64,000 nt of DNA from an uncultured Lachnospiraceae bacterium. GTDB lineage: Bacteria; Bacillota; Clostridia; Lachnospirales; Lachnospiraceae. Below are positions 1 to 8,812 of the stretch, in pieces. The notes under the pieces were generated by a model that was not told the DNA's origin, made no database searches, and worked only from the letters and a program-made list of their open reading frames with translations. Within the stretch, counting starts at the first letter, position 1. Every line of letters starts with the position of its first letter. The stretch covers positions 1 to 64,000 of the forward strand of contig CAJUDZ010000017.1 in the NCBI GenBank assembly GCA_910584965.1, in the 5' to 3' direction. The translations under genes and the position numbers were made by a program.

Positions 1-29
1 TTCAGGGGAGAATGCGAAGCATTCTTGTA

Positions 30-55
30 ATCGCCGCTGCCGAGCGGCGATTTTT
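30..55 (+). terminator. Rho-independent terminator of an upstream gene
   Basis: A perfect 9-bp stem (ATCGCCGCT / AGCGGCGAT, 30-38 and 43-51) with a GCCG loop is followed by four further T residues. It probably ends a transcript entering from left of the window. A smaller hairpin (GAATGC/GCATTC) lies just before it. Confidence 0.6.
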
Positions 56-132
56 CACTGAGGGTATTGCAGCCGGAGAACGACGCTTTGTGCAGCATGC
101 GCGTTTTCATTTGCAATATGCGCATGGACGGT

Positions 133-160
133 TTGAGGACGGAAACGAATTTGCTATAAT
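133..160 (+). promoter_or_regulatory. Sigma-A promoter for the LytTR operon
   Basis: TTGAGG (133-138), a 16-bp spacer and TATAAT (155-160), with an extended -10 TG at 152-153. It sits 60 bp upstream of the LytTR gene and is the only good promoter in the gap. Confidence 0.7.
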
Positions 161-220
161 GATTATACCCTCAGTGAACAAGGGAAATAAAACCAATTCA
201 GGTAAAGAAGGGGCATCGGA

Positions 221-688
221 ATGAAAATACAATATTATAAGGAACCGGGATTAAGGGAAGATTATGTGGATGTGCATTTTCGGGAAGAAACGGAAAAGCT
301 CGGCATGATTCGGGATTTCTTTTCCTCTTTCGGCAGCATCATTGGGAAAAAGGATGATATTCTGTGCAAACTGCATCCGGGCAGCATCTACTATCTGGAA
401 GTCGTGGACAGGAAACTCTTTGCTTATCAGGAAAAAGAAGTGTACCAGCTGGATTGCAGCATGCGGTATTTCCTGGACGGTTTTGCGGGAAATGGTTTTG
501 TACAGATTGGAAAGTCCATGATCGTCAATCTGTATAAGGTAGCCCGGGTGAAAGCAGATCTCAACATGCGGCTGAAACTGTTTATGGATAACGGTGAAAC
601 ATTGATTCTCAACAGAACTTATAAAAAATCTTTTCTGAGCGCTTTGGCGCATATGCAGGAGGTGCATTATGAAGGAGGTGCATTATGA
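221..688 (+). CDS. LytTR-type DNA-binding transcriptional regulator
   Basis: A 155-residue protein whose residues ~48-150 match the LytTR DNA-binding fold: a beta-strand with YYLEVVDRKLFAYQ, then GFVQIGKSMIVNLYKV, then NGETLILNRTYKKSF. There is no receiver domain; residues 1-45 are a short unassigned N-terminus. Stand-alone LytTR proteins of this size are commonly paired with small membrane proteins that control their activity, and here the next gene overlaps its stop codon (ATGA, 685-688) and encodes such a membrane protein. The SD (GAAGGGG) is 6-7 nt before the ATG. A 16-bp tandem duplication shapes the last codons. Target genes are unknown; autoregulation of the operon is an inference from family habit. 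Confidence 0.85.
   Translation: MKIQYYKEPGLREDYVDVHFREETEKLGMIRDFFSSFGSIIGKKDDILCKLHPGSIYYLEVVDRKLFAYQEKEVYQLDCSMRYFLDGFAGNGFVQIGKSMIVNLYKVARVKADLNMRLKLFMDNGETLILNRTYKKSFLSALAHMQEVHYEGGAL
657..688 (+). repeat. 16-bp tandem duplication carrying SD and start codon
   Basis: AGGAGGTGCATTATGA occurs twice head-to-tail (657-672, 673-688). Each copy holds an AGGAGG SD and an ATG 6 nt later. Only the second ATG (685) opens the downstream gene; the first (669) opens a frame that stops after nine codons. Because 16 is not a multiple of 3, the duplication also changed the LytTR C-terminus (now ...EVHYEGGAL). Confidence 0.9.
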
Positions 689-1122
689 AAATCATTAACA
701 GACATAATTTTTTTGGAACTGTGTGTACAATTTACACAATTATTTCGCTTGGCAAGATTCTTTTGGAAGCTGTCGTACAGGACGTATTCGGAAACTATCA
801 GGAAAATCTGCTGGTAATGTTTTTTTTATCATTGGCGGCAGCGTTTGTGCTTTCGCAGTATTATCGGTTTCAGGAATACCCGCTGCTGCTATGCATCGCG
901 GTGCAGTATGCGGTGCTGATTGTGCTGGTCATGCTGATTACATGGTTTGTGGGCCGGTATCGCCCGCTGAGTGAAGGCGCTTATAAAGATATGTTCTGGT
1001 CTTTTACGGTGCCCTATGCGATCGGCGTAGTTCTATATTATATTTCCGTATTTCATGAGATTAAACGCGCAAATCAGCGACTGAAAAAGATCAGGGAAAG
1101 AAGCGGGCCTGACAAGGCGTAA
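685..1122 (+). CDS. Small four-TM membrane protein, LytTR partner
   Basis: A 145-residue integral membrane protein with about four hydrophobic segments (roughly 10-30, 42-60, 66-88, 104-125) and a basic cytoplasmic tail (KRANQRLKKIRERS). The arrangement resembles the DUF3021-type proteins that sit beside LytTR regulators, but I cannot confirm the family. It overlaps the LytTR gene by 4 bp with an ideal SD (AGGAGG, 6 nt), so the two are translationally coupled. It shares the pattern AY[KR]D-x-[FW]-x2-F and similar TM spacing with the next gene, so the two membrane proteins look like diverged paralogues. Likely role, by analogy only: membrane sensor or antagonist of the LytTR protein. Confidence 0.7.
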   Translation: MKIINRHNFFGTVCTIYTIISLGKILLEAVVQDVFGNYQENLLVMFFLSLAAAFVLSQYYRFQEYPLLLCIAVQYAVLIVLVMLITWFVGRYRPLSEGAYKDMFWSFTVPYAIGVVLYYISVFHEIKRANQRLKKIRERSGPDKA

Positions 1123-1218
1123 AGAAGATTCGGGACACGTTGACATATCACATACGGCAAAAATCTGATTCCCGGACTTGGTTGTTTTGCCGGGAACATT
1201 GGATGAGAAAGGAGCAAA

Positions 1219-1611
1219 ATGAATCAGAAAAAATGGAGCGGTATAATATCCGGTTATGCAATCATATACACAGTCGTTACGTTATTAAACAGCGTTTTAT
1301 ACCTGATTAACGGCATTTATGAAGATCCGAGCGGTAATTGGCATGAATTGGACAGGGCGGTTATTCTTTTCATCGGTACTGCGGCATTTGCGTTATGCAC
1401 AAAACTGCCTGTAAAATCTCTCATTTGGAGATATGTCATCGCCTATGTGCCGTCCATGTTGTTCGTGTTCGCATTCGTATGGTTCTGCGGACTCAGGGAA
1501 GAACTGGCCCAAACGGCATACAGAGACATCTGGATTAATTTTACAGGCCTTTTTGTACTGCTGTGCGGTATCAGCACTGTAATAAACGTTCATTCTAAAT
1601 TAAGGGATTAA
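1219..1611 (+). CDS. Small four-TM membrane protein, paralogue of preceding gene
   Basis: A 130-residue protein with four hydrophobic segments (about 10-30, 46-60, 68-90, 103-122). The TAYRDIWINFTG stretch lines up with GAYKDMFWSFTV of the preceding protein, and both have an N-terminal YxIIYT/YTIIS helix, suggesting an old duplication. A clear SD (AAAGGAG) precedes the ATG. The 96-bp gap to the preceding gene has a weak inverted repeat (TTCCCGG/CCGGGAA) but no convincing terminator, so it probably belongs to the LytTR operon. Function not known. It ends 8 bp from the convergent metA stop, with no terminator visible between them. Confidence 0.65.
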   Translation: MNQKKWSGIISGYAIIYTVVTLLNSVLYLINGIYEDPSGNWHELDRAVILFIGTAAFALCTKLPVKSLIWRYVIAYVPSMLFVFAFVWFCGLREELAQTAYRDIWINFTGLFVLLCGISTVINVHSKLRD

Positions 1612-1619
1612 AACATCTC

Positions 1620-2537
1620 TTATTCAATGTTCCTGATATCATACGGCGTGGTCTGGTACACATAAAAGTTCAGCCAGTTAGAATACAAAAGCTGTCCGGT
1701 GGAGCGCCAGTTGACAATCGGAGCCTGAGAAGGGTCGTCATTCGGGAAATAGTTGACCGGAATTTTCGGATTCATCCCTTTTTCCAGATCGCGGTAGTAT
1801 TCTTTGGCCAGGGTATCCGTATCGTATTCCGGATGACAGCTGACAAAGAAGTGACGGCTGTCGGTGGTTTTTACGATCGTGACGCCTGCTTCATCGGAAA
1901 CCGCCATCAGCTCCAACTCCGGCACGGAGGCGATTTTTGACGCTTCAATTCCCATAGCGCGGGATTGCGGCGCATAAAAAATATCATCGAAGCCGCGGAA
2001 CAGGGGCGATGTCTTTTTCAATATTTTATGGGAATAGACACCTGAGAGCTTTTCCGGATAGTCGGTGCGTTCCAGGCCGTAGAAATAATAAAGGCCCGCA
2101 TAGGCGCCCCAGCACAGGTGCAGCGTACAGTGAACATGCGTTTTGCCCCATTCCATAATCGTACAGAGCTCTTTCCAGTAGGTGACGTCTTCAAATTTCA
2201 CATAATCGAGCGGCGCGCCGGTGATGATCATGCCATCGAATTTCCGGTCTTTTACCTGATCGAAGGTCGTGTAAAAGGATTCCAGATGGTTGGAATCGGT
2301 ATGCTGCGGCGTGTAGCTTGCCGTCTGCAGAAATTCTACCGTTACCTGTAAAGGAGAATTGGAAAGTTTGCGGAGAAGCTGCGTCTCCGTAATAACTTTG
2401 GTAGGCATCAGGTTTAAGATCAGCACGTTCAGGGGCCGGATATCCTGATGTAGCGCACGGTATTCGGTCATGACGAAGATATTTTCTCCTTCTAAAACAG
2501 TTCTGGCCGGAAGTGAATCTTTAATTTTAATAGGCAT
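1620..2537 (-). CDS. metA: Homoserine O-acyltransferase MetA (predicted O-acetyltransferase)
   Basis: A 305-residue MetA-family enzyme that acylates L-homoserine with an acyl-CoA, the first committed step of methionine synthesis. The glutamine-amidotransferase-like fold is evident: catalytic Cys142 in LHLCWGAYAG, with His235 and Glu237 in SCHPEYDTDTL at the expected family positions, giving full length and a complete triad. The residue that separates acetyl-CoA (Glu111) from succinyl-CoA (Gly111) enzymes in this family is Asp111 here (TGAPLDYVKF). An acidic side chain argues for acetyl-CoA use, but Asp is neither standard residue. The SD (TTGGAG) lies before the ATG. A perfect 14-bp palindrome is in the leader. 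No SAM riboswitch fits in the ~100-bp upstream gap. Confidence 0.93.
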   Translation of the reverse strand: MPIKIKDSLPARTVLEGENIFVMTEYRALHQDIRPLNVLILNLMPTKVITETQLLRKLSNSPLQVTVEFLQTASYTPQHTDSNHLESFYTTFDQVKDRKFDGMIITGAPLDYVKFEDVTYWKELCTIMEWGKTHVHCTLHLCWGAYAGLYYFYGLERTDYPEKLSGVYSHKILKKTSPLFRGFDDIFYAPQSRAMGIEASKIASVPELELMAVSDEAGVTIVKTTDSRHFFVSCHPEYDTDTLAKEYYRDLEKGMNPKIPVNYFPNDDPSQAPIVNWRSTGQLLYSNWLNFYVYQTTPYDIRNIE

Positions 2538-2558
2538 GGTCTTTCTCCAATCTGTATT

Positions 2559-2572
2559 GTAATAACTATTAC
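2559..2572 (-). promoter_or_regulatory. 14-bp palindrome in metA promoter/leader
   Basis: GTAATA-AC-TATTAC is a perfect inverted repeat 21 bp upstream of the metA start codon. On the minus strand a promoter can be read just upstream (TTGCAG, 17 bp, TATCGT), which would place the palindrome at the transcription start; an alternative pair (TTGTGT, 17 bp, TATTAC) would place it over the -10. Either position suits a repressor operator. The regulator is unknown. Confidence 0.45.
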
Positions 2573-2606
2573 TTTACGATAACACAAATTAAACCGTTCT
2601 GCAACC

Positions 2607-2635
2607 TTGCATAAACAGGGAAAAAGGGATATAAT
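2607..2635 (+). promoter_or_regulatory. Sigma-A promoter for the 2684 gene
   Basis: TTGCAT (2607-2612), 17-bp spacer, TATAAT (2630-2635), about 50 bp upstream of the start codon at 2684 and divergent from metA. Confidence 0.7.
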
Positions 2636-2683
2636 AGACCATATATATTTTCAGTCAGAAACTTACGAATGAGGTATTGAGGG

Positions 2684-2974
2684 ATGGAGACAGCGTATCA
2701 AAAGGTTAAAGTACACAATGAATTGGAATGGTGTCAGGTCACGGATTTGGGTATGAAAGAACGGATTGAAAAACTTTTGCTGAAGAACAGAGTATCTTAT
2801 TATGTAAAGTGGGAGAAAGCCGGATTCTTTTCCAGAGACAAATTCGGAACCTGTATTTTCTGCGTGAACCAACTGCAGAAAGAAGCGGCGGATGAGGCGA
2901 TTCATTCGCTCGTCGAAGAGGATAAGGGAAAGATTAAGTTTATTAACCGCAAATTGAATAACACATTCTATTAA
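2684..2974 (+). CDS. Conserved hypothetical protein, 96 aa
   Basis: A 96-residue soluble protein with no signal peptide or TM segment. It reads like a small alpha/beta domain (YQKVKVHNELEW, RIEKLLLKNRVSYYVKWEK, FSRDKFGTCIFCVNQ). A well-placed promoter precedes it and a small Cys-rich gene follows after 29 bp, so the two form a transcription unit ended by a terminator at 3167-3206. I do not recognise a functional family. A single CxxC-like pair (CIFC) is present but no second half of a zinc site. Confidence 0.65.
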   Translation: METAYQKVKVHNELEWCQVTDLGMKERIEKLLLKNRVSYYVKWEKAGFFSRDKFGTCIFCVNQLQKEAADEAIHSLVEEDKGKIKFINRKLNNTFY

Positions 2975-3003
2975 AAGCGGTGTCAGACAGGAAGGGAGGG
3001 AAC

Positions 3004-3177
3004 ATGAGCCACTGTGACACATGCAGTAATTATGTTTATGATGAAGATTACGAGTGTTATATATGTATGGTAGATCTGGACGAAGATGACATGAGCCGTT
3101 TTTTGAGCGGTGGAAATTTCGAGTGTTCCTTCTACCGGCAGGACGATGAATACAGGATTGTAAGAAAGCAGATGTAA
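3004..3177 (+). CDS. Small Cys/acidic protein (DUF6472-like)
   Basis: A 57-residue protein beginning MSHCDTCSNYVYDEDYECY. The ATG at 3004 is chosen because a strong SD (GGGAGGG) sits just before it; a GTG 24 bp upstream has no SD. It has CxxC, a further CxxC-like pair and an FECSFYRQDDEYRIVRKQ end, a layout typical of small DUF6472-type proteins of clostridia; a metal-binding knuckle is plausible. It is the second gene of a two-gene unit. The terminator stem overlaps its last codons. Confidence 0.6.
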   Translation: MSHCDTCSNYVYDEDYECYICMVDLDEDDMSRFLSGGNFECSFYRQDDEYRIVRKQM

Positions 3178-3206
3178 TGAGGGCATGAATTACATCTGCT
3201 TTTTTG
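3167..3206 (+). terminator. Rho-independent terminator overlapping the stop codon
   Basis: A perfect 11-bp stem (AGCAGATGTAA / TTACATCTGCT; 3167-3177 and 3190-3200) followed by six T. The 5' arm contains the last codons and stop codon of the preceding gene. Confidence 0.8.
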
Positions 3207-3248
3207 TTACGTAGAAAATCCGGCTGCGGTATCCGGCAGAACGGATTT

Positions 3249-3590
3249 TCAGAGCATATTTGTCACAAGATACAATAGGAGAACAGCCAGTATACCGAAT
3301 CCGATCCAGATAAACCCATTCACAGGAAGCCCTGTTCTGCGGGGCGGGATTTCGGCATTCGGCTCCGGGCTGTCGGGGAGTTGGGGTTCCGGCGATTTTC
3401 CGAGTAAAATATAGTCCGTACTGACACCATACAATTTTCCCAATTGGATAATGTTGTTAATATCCGGATTCGATGTCCCGGTTTCCCATTTTGAAACGGC
3501 CTGTCTTGAAATATTTAACATTTCAGCCAGTTTTTCCTGAGAAAAACCGGCTTTCTTCCTGAGTTCCGTCAGACGTTCATATAGTTCCAT
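3249..3590 (-). CDS. XRE-family regulator with C-terminal membrane anchor
   Basis: A 113-residue protein with an N-terminal HTH_XRE domain (residues ~4-60: LRKKAGFSQEKLAEMLNIS, RQAVSKWETGTSNPD) of the type found in Cro/C1-like regulators, a Pro-rich linker (about 65-88), and one C-terminal TM helix (about 92-112). The ATG at 3590 is used because GGAGGTG lies 6 nt upstream; an in-frame ATG 15 bp earlier lacks an SD. Membrane-anchored XRE regulators often sit with a membrane protein, and here the CPBP protease gene ends 39 bp upstream on the same strand. Target unknown. Confidence 0.8.
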   Translation of the reverse strand: MELYERLTELRKKAGFSQEKLAEMLNISRQAVSKWETGTSNPDINNIIQLGKLYGVSTDYILLGKSPEPQLPDSPEPNAEIPPRRTGLPVNGFIWIGFGILAVLLLYLVTNML

Positions 3591-3629
3591 GATGCACCTC
3601 CGCATTTTTCTACCGATAAAGCACTGGTT

Positions 3630-4415
3630 TTATGTATGGCTTGAAAAAGGCCTTTTCTTTTGTCTGTCGATACAAATCAAAACGGAAAAGACGCCGAGAA
3701 GTAAGAACATCAGCATGAACCGGACATCCGACATATCGGCCTGCACGGTCATAACGATAGTATTCTGCCAGCTATGGAAAAGCATGCAGAGCAGAATACT
3801 TTTTGTCAGCAGCCAGATTGCCGTGAGTATGAAACCGGTAATCATGCCGGTTATGGCGTAGAAGAGAAAATTTTCGCCGGCCTGCATACTGCCGGGAATG
3901 AAAAAATACGGTAAGTGCCATAAAACCCAGATAACACTGACCAGAACAGAAGAGAGCAGGTAACTCTGTTTCCGGCAGAAACAGGGCAGTAAATATCCGC
4001 GCCAGCCGGCTTCTTCAAGGCCGCCTCCTAACAGAAACTGTCCGATAAAGGTAAGCGCGAAAGACTGTACGGAAAACGCGGCATCCTCTGCCTGAAATAA
4101 ATAAAAATTCAGAAACTGCGCCATGAACAACATGATAACGATGATACAGGAATATTTGCTGTCCGGCGTTCCCAGAAAAAAACGATGAAAAAATCTGTTT
4201 TTGGTCAGATGGCGTCTGAGCAGTAAAAGCGCGCAGAAAAGCGGCGAAGCATTTTCCATAAAATCAAGGAAGATAAACAGGGCGGTATGCGCATGGTAAT
4301 CTGTCCCGGGCATGAACCAGGCACAGCACCAGGCAACCGCGAAGGTTCCTATGATAAAAAGAACCGGCTGATAGACTACGGGGCAGGTTTCGTGTTGATT
4401 TGCATTTGTTTTCAT
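3630..4415 (-). CDS. CPBP-family intramembrane metalloprotease
   Basis: A 261-residue polytopic membrane protein (about seven TM helices) with the three CPBP/Abi (CAAX-prenyl-protease-2-like) motifs: GLEEAGWRGYLLP with the Glu-Glu and Arg, WVLWHLPYF with His, and MLFHSWQNT with His. The start at 4415 follows a good SD (AAAGGAG); longer reading frames upstream have none. Bacterial members include bacteriocin self-immunity proteins and intramembrane proteases, but no bacteriocin gene is visible nearby. It is transcribed into the XRE gene, which is probably its operon partner. Confidence 0.82.
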   Translation of the reverse strand: MKTNANQHETCPVVYQPVLFIIGTFAVAWCCAWFMPGTDYHAHTALFIFLDFMENASPLFCALLLLRRHLTKNRFFHRFFLGTPDSKYSCIIVIMLFMAQFLNFYLFQAEDAAFSVQSFALTFIGQFLLGGGLEEAGWRGYLLPCFCRKQSYLLSSVLVSVIWVLWHLPYFFIPGSMQAGENFLFYAITGMITGFILTAIWLLTKSILLCMLFHSWQNTIVMTVQADMSDVRFMLMFLLLGVFSVLICIDRQKKRPFSSHT

Positions 4416-4537
4416 TTTTCTGATCTCCTTTTTCAACAGACTGATTTTTAACGGTTTTGTCCATTGAGGATATTTTCCCAGAAGATACAGGCTGCATGCT
4501 ACCAACAAGAATTTGCATTTTGGCAACTGCCGGTTTC

Positions 4538-7500
4538 CTATGAAAGTTTTTTCAGATTTTTCTGTGCCGTAGACAACATCAGCTTGATTCGGTTCAGCTG
4601 ATTGACTTCGCTGGCGCCGGGGTCGTAGTCGATGGCAACGATATTGGAAAGCGGATAACGTTTCCGCAGTTCCTTGATAACGCCTTTGCCCACAACATGA
4701 TTGGGCAGACAGCCGAAAGGCTGCGTACAGACGATGTTGTTGACGCCGCTGTGGATCAGTTCGACCATTTCGCCCGTCAAAAACCAGCCTTCGCCTGTCT
4801 GATTGCCGATGCTGACGATCGGCTCCGCGTATTCGACGAGACGGTAGATGCTCACGGGCGGTTCGAAATGACTGCTTTTGGCGAGAGCCTTTGCGGCGCT
4901 GGCGCGCAGTCTTTCAATGGCCCAGATACCGGCTTTTGAAATAACAGCCGCTTTTTTTGAGGTGCCGAGGTGTTCGGCTTTATAAATCTGGTTATAGAAA
5001 CAGTACAGAAGAAAGTCGATCAAATCCGGAACGACCGCCTCTGCACCTTCGGCTTCGAGAAGCTCCACCAGATGATTGTTGGCCGCCGGTGCGAATTTAA
5101 CCAGAATTTCCCCGACGATGCCGACACGGGGTTTTTTCTCGTCTGTGATCGGTACCGCATCAAATTCCCGAACCATTTCACGGCATATTTTGCAGAAGGT
5201 AAAGTAGTTCATATGTTTTTTGGATACGAACTCACGGCATACCGCAAGCCATTTTTCATGAACGGCATTGACGGAACCGGGTGTCTGTTCGTAGGGGCGC
5301 ATGCGGTAGACACAGCGCATGAAAATATCCCCGAATACGGCGCCGTAAGCGAGGCGGAGAAACAAATCCGCATTCAGGTGGAAGCCCGGATTGCTTTCAA
5401 TTCCGGCAAGGTTTAAGGAAATAACGGGTATCTGCTGCATACCCGCTTTTGCAAGCGCTCTTCTGATAAAACCGACATAGTTGGTAGCACGGCAGCCGCC
5501 GCCGGTCTGGGTCATGATGATCGCGACCTTATTCAGGTCATATTTGCCAGAAAGAAGGGCGTCCATAATCTGTCCGACGACCATCAATGAAGGATAACAT
5601 GCGTCATTATTGACGTATTTCAGGCCCACATCAACCGCATGCCTGTTATCGTTGCCGAGTACTTCAAAGTGATAGCCGCAGGCATTAAAAGCGGCCTGCA
5701 ACACTTCAAAATGAATCGGTGACATCTGCGGACAGAGAATGGTATAGTTTTTACGCATTTCTTCCGTAAACGCCTCTTTTTTGACGGCGCTGGAACGAAC
5801 CGTGCGCTGCTTGTGCTTCTGTTCCCGGACTTTGATTGCGGAAATCAGAGAGCGGATACGGATTCTGGCTGCGCCCAGATTGTTTACCTCATCGATTTTT
5901 AAACAGGTATAAATTTTGCCCGAATCGGACAAAATATCATTGACCTGATCTGTCGTAACGGCGTCCAGCCCGCAGCCGAAGGAATTTAACTGAATCAAAT
6001 CCAGATCGTCCCGTGTTTTGACGAAACTTGCGGCAGCATACAGTCTGGAATGGTACATCCACTGGTCGGAAACGATAAGCGGACGCTCCGGAGCCGCAAG
6101 ATGGGAGATGGAGTCTTCCGTCAATACGGCGAAATCATAGGAATTGATAAGCTCCGGGATACCGTGATTGATTTCCGGGTCGATATGATAGGGCCGCCCC
6201 GCAAGAACGATGCCACGCTTATGGTTCTTTTCCATATAGCGGAGCACTTCCTCGCCCTGGGCACGCATATCTGTCCGAACGGATTCCAGTTCCTCCCAGG
6301 CAGCTTCGCAAGCGTCGATAACAGATGTTATTGGCAGTTCGTTAAATTCTTTCGTGAGCGCTTCCGTAACGGTTTTCAAATCCCGGAAGGACATAAACGG
6401 ATTGCGGAAAACGACTTCTCCCCGGCCGATTTCTTCAACGTTGTTCTTGATGTTTTCGGAATAGGAAGTAACAATCGGACAGTTATAGTGATCGTTCGCT
6501 TCCGGAAATTCATTTCGTTCATAAAACAGAGCGGGGTAGAAGATAAAATCAACCCCCTGCCGTATCAGCCATGTCACATGCCCGTGTGCCAGCTTAGCGG
6601 GATAACACTCCGATTCGCTTGGAATCGACTCGATGCCGAGCTCATAAATTTTGCGGTTTGAGCTTGGAGAGAGAATGACACGGTATCCGAGCCTGGTAAA
6701 AAAAGTGAACCAGAACGGATAATTTTCATACATATTCAGGACTCTCGGAATGCCGACCGTGCCTCTTTTTGCTTCGTTGACGGGGAGCGGCTCGTAAGAG
6801 AAGAGTCTTTTCAGTTTATAATCGAACAGGTTCGGAACACCGTTTTCGTTTTTGGCTTTTCCAAGCCCACGTTCACAGCGGTTGCCGGAAATATATTGAC
6901 GGCCGCCGGTAAATTTATTGATGGTGAGGCGGCAGTTATTCGTACAGCCTTTGCATTTTGCCATGCTTGTTTCGAATTGCAAAGCGTTGATTTTGCTGAT
7001 CGAAAGCATGGTTGTTCGATAACCCTCCCGGTAATTTTCCCTGGCGATCAGCGCCGCGCCGAAAGCGCCCATAATGCCCGCGATGTCCGGGCGGATGGCC
7101 TCACATCCGGCAATTTTCTCAAAGCTTCGCAGTACGGCGTCGTTATAGAAAGTGCCGCCCTGTACGACAATATTTTTACCAAGTTCCGCAGCATCGGATA
7201 CTTTGATTACCTTAAAAAGCGCATTTTTGATGACGGAGTAGGCAAGTCCCGCGGAAATATCGGAAACTTCCGCGCCCTCTTTCTGCGCCTGTTTCACTTT
7301 GGAGTTCATGAATACCGTACAACGGGTTCCGAGGTCGATCGGATGCGCGGCAAAAAGCGCGGCGTCCGCAAAATCCTGTACGCTGTAATTTAAGGATTTG
7401 GCGAAAGTCTCGATGAAGGAACCGCAGCCGGAAGAGCATGCTTCGTTGAGCTGTACGCTGTCTACGGTCTGGTTTTTGATTTTGATACATTTCATATCCT

Positions 7501-8773
7501 GTCCGCCGATGTCCAGAATACAATCCACGTCCGGGTCAAAAAAAGCGGCGGCCTGATAGTGGGCAACCGTTTCCACCTCACCGTCGTCCAGCAAAAAGGC
7601 GGCTTTCATCAGCGCTTCCCCATAGCCGGTGGAACAGGAGCGGACAATTTCCACGCCCTGCGGCAGAAGTGCATAAATCTCCTGTATCGAACGGATTGCC
7701 GTTTTTAACGGACTTCCGTCATTACTGCTGTAAAAAGAATAGAGGAGAGAGCCGTCTTCACCGACGAGAGCGACTTTTGTCGTCGTGCTTCCGGCGTCGA
7801 TGCCGAGGAAACACTTTCCCCGATAGGCCGCCAGATCTGCGGTCTTGACATGGTGGCTCGAATGCCGCCTGCCAAAAGCATCATATTCCGCCTTGGAGGC
7901 AAAAAGAGGCTCCATCCGTTCCACTTCAAATTCCATTTTGATATCGGAAGAGAGTTTGCCGACCATTTCCCGCATAGAATAACAGGTGTTTTCTTTTGCG
8001 TTCAGCGCGGAACCGATGGCCGCAAAGAGATGGGAGTTGTCCGCGTCGATAATATGTTCATCGTCCAGCTTCAGCGTGCGGATGAAAGATTGTTTCAGTT
8101 CCGAAAGAAAATGGAGCGGTCCGCCTAAAAACGCCACATGTCCCCGAATCGGCTTGCCGCAGGCGAGCCCGCTGATGGTCTGGTTGACAACCGCCTGGAA
8201 AATAGAAGCGGATAAGTCTTCTTTCGTTGCCCCTTCATTAATCAGCGGCTGGATATCGGATTTGGCGAACACGCCGCACCTCGCGGCGATGGTATATAAA
8301 GAATGGTAATTTTTCGCATATTCATTCAGGCCGGACGCGTCCGTCTGCAAAAGAGAGGCCATCTGGTCGATAAAAGAACCGGTTCCGCCGGCGCAGATGC
8401 CGTTCATCCGCTGTTCTACATTACCGCCTTCAAAATAAATGATTTTCGCGTCTTCGCCGCCCAGCTCGATAGCCACGTCCGTAACCGGGGCAAATTCCTT
8501 CAGGGAAGTGGAAACCGCAATGACTTCCTGCACGAAAGGAACCTGTAAATGGTTGGCCAGTGTAAGCCCGCCGGAACCCGTAATGACGGGATGAAGCGGA
8601 ATATTTCCGAGTTCTGTATAGGCGCTCTGCAATAGATCAGACAGTGTTTCCCTGATGTTGGCAAAATGCCTTTTGTAATCAGAAAAAAGAATCTGATGTT
8701 TTTCGTTAAGAATTGCGATCTTGACTGTTGTAGACCCAATATCAATACCGAGTGTAAACTGCATCTGATTCAA
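4538..8773 (-). CDS. Giant acyl-CoA dehydratase activase-related fusion protein
   Basis: A 1411-residue protein combining two BadF/BadG/HgdC-type ASKHA ATPase domains (about 5-265, [13 protein letters not shown] and Cys127 in [10 protein letters not shown]; about 322-585, [13 protein letters not shown] and Cys445/Cys449 in [11 protein letters not shown]), a CKGCTNNC Cys cluster (606, 609, 613 with Cys632), a DUF2229 domain (about 665-880) and a C-terminal half resembling HgdB-type dehydratase subunits. In the stand-alone activases the two conserved Cys of a dimer hold one [4Fe-4S] cluster and drive ATP-dependent electron injection into a 2-hydroxyacyl-CoA dehydratase. The first domain keeps only one such Cys. 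Substrate unknown; no dehydratase genes are adjacent. The start is TTG with AAGGAG 10 nt upstream; an ATG three codons on is an alternative. Confidence 0.88.
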   Translation of the reverse strand: MNQMQFTLGIDIGSTTVKIAILNEKHQILFSDYKRHFANIRETLSDLLQSAYTELGNIPLHPVITGSGGLTLANHLQVPFVQEVIAVSTSLKEFAPVTDVAIELGGEDAKIIYFEGGNVEQRMNGICAGGTGSFIDQMASLLQTDASGLNEYAKNYHSLYTIAARCGVFAKSDIQPLINEGATKEDLSASIFQAVVNQTISGLACGKPIRGHVAFLGGPLHFLSELKQSFIRTLKLDDEHIIDADNSHLFAAIGSALNAKENTCYSMREMVGKLSSDIKMEFEVERMEPLFASKAEYDAFGRRHSSHHVKTADLAAYRGKCFLGIDAGSTTTKVALVGEDGSLLYSFYSSNDGSPLKTAIRSIQEIYALLPQGVEIVRSCSTGYGEALMKAAFLLDDGEVETVAHYQAAAFFDPDVDCILDIGGQDMKCIKIKNQTVDSVQLNEACSSGCGSFIETFAKSLNYSVQDFADAALFAAHPIDLGTRCTVFMNSKVKQAQKEGAEVSDISAGLAYSVIKNALFKVIKVSDAAELGKNIVVQGGTFYNDAVLRSFEKIAGCEAIRPDIAGIMGAFGAALIARENYREGYRTTMLSISKINALQFETSMAKCKGCTNNCRLTINKFTGGRQYISGNRCERGLGKAKNENGVPNLFDYKLKRLFSYEPLPVNEAKRGTVGIPRVLNMYENYPFWFTFFTRLGYRVILSPSSNRKIYELGIESIPSESECYPAKLAHGHVTWLIRQGVDFIFYPALFYERNEFPEANDHYNCPIVTSYSENIKNNVEEIGRGEVVFRNPFMSFRDLKTVTEALTKEFNELPITSVIDACEAAWEELESVRTDMRAQGEEVLRYMEKNHKRGIVLAGRPYHIDPEINHGIPELINSYDFAVLTEDSISHLAAPERPLIVSDQWMYHSRLYAAASFVKTRDDLDLIQLNSFGCGLDAVTTDQVNDILSDSGKIYTCLKIDEVNNLGAARIRIRSLISAIKVREQKHKQRTVRSSAVKKEAFTEEMRKNYTILCPQMSPIHFEVLQAAFNACGYHFEVLGNDNRHAVDVGLKYVNNDACYPSLMVVGQIMDALLSGKYDLNKVAIIMTQTGGGCRATNYVGFIRRALAKAGMQQIPVISLNLAGIESNPGFHLNADLFLRLAYGAVFGDIFMRCVYRMRPYEQTPGSVNAVHEKWLAVCREFVSKKHMNYFTFCKICREMVREFDAVPITDEKKPRVGIVGEILVKFAPAANNHLVELLEAEGAEAVVPDLIDFLLYCFYNQIYKAEHLGTSKKAAVISKAGIWAIERLRASAAKALAKSSHFEPPVSIYRLVEYAEPIVSIGNQTGEGWFLTGEMVELIHSGVNNIVCTQPFGCLPNHVVGKGVIKELRKRYPLSNIVAIDYDPGASEVNQLNRIKLMLSTAQKNLKKLS

Positions 8774-8812
8774 TTTATAATCACTCCTTCAAAGTTCTTT
8801 CTTATTATTAAA

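Noticed and set aside
12..224. 70-codon open frame at the left edge
   Set aside because: It reads through a terminator hairpin and a consensus promoter, has no SD, and gives a basic low-quality protein.
1166..1194. TTCCCGG/CCGGGAA repeat between the two small membrane protein genes as a terminator
   Set aside because: The stem is short with a large loop and has no T run.
2538..2606. SAM riboswitch upstream of metA
   Set aside because: The leader is too short and has no four-helix junction; only a palindrome is visible.
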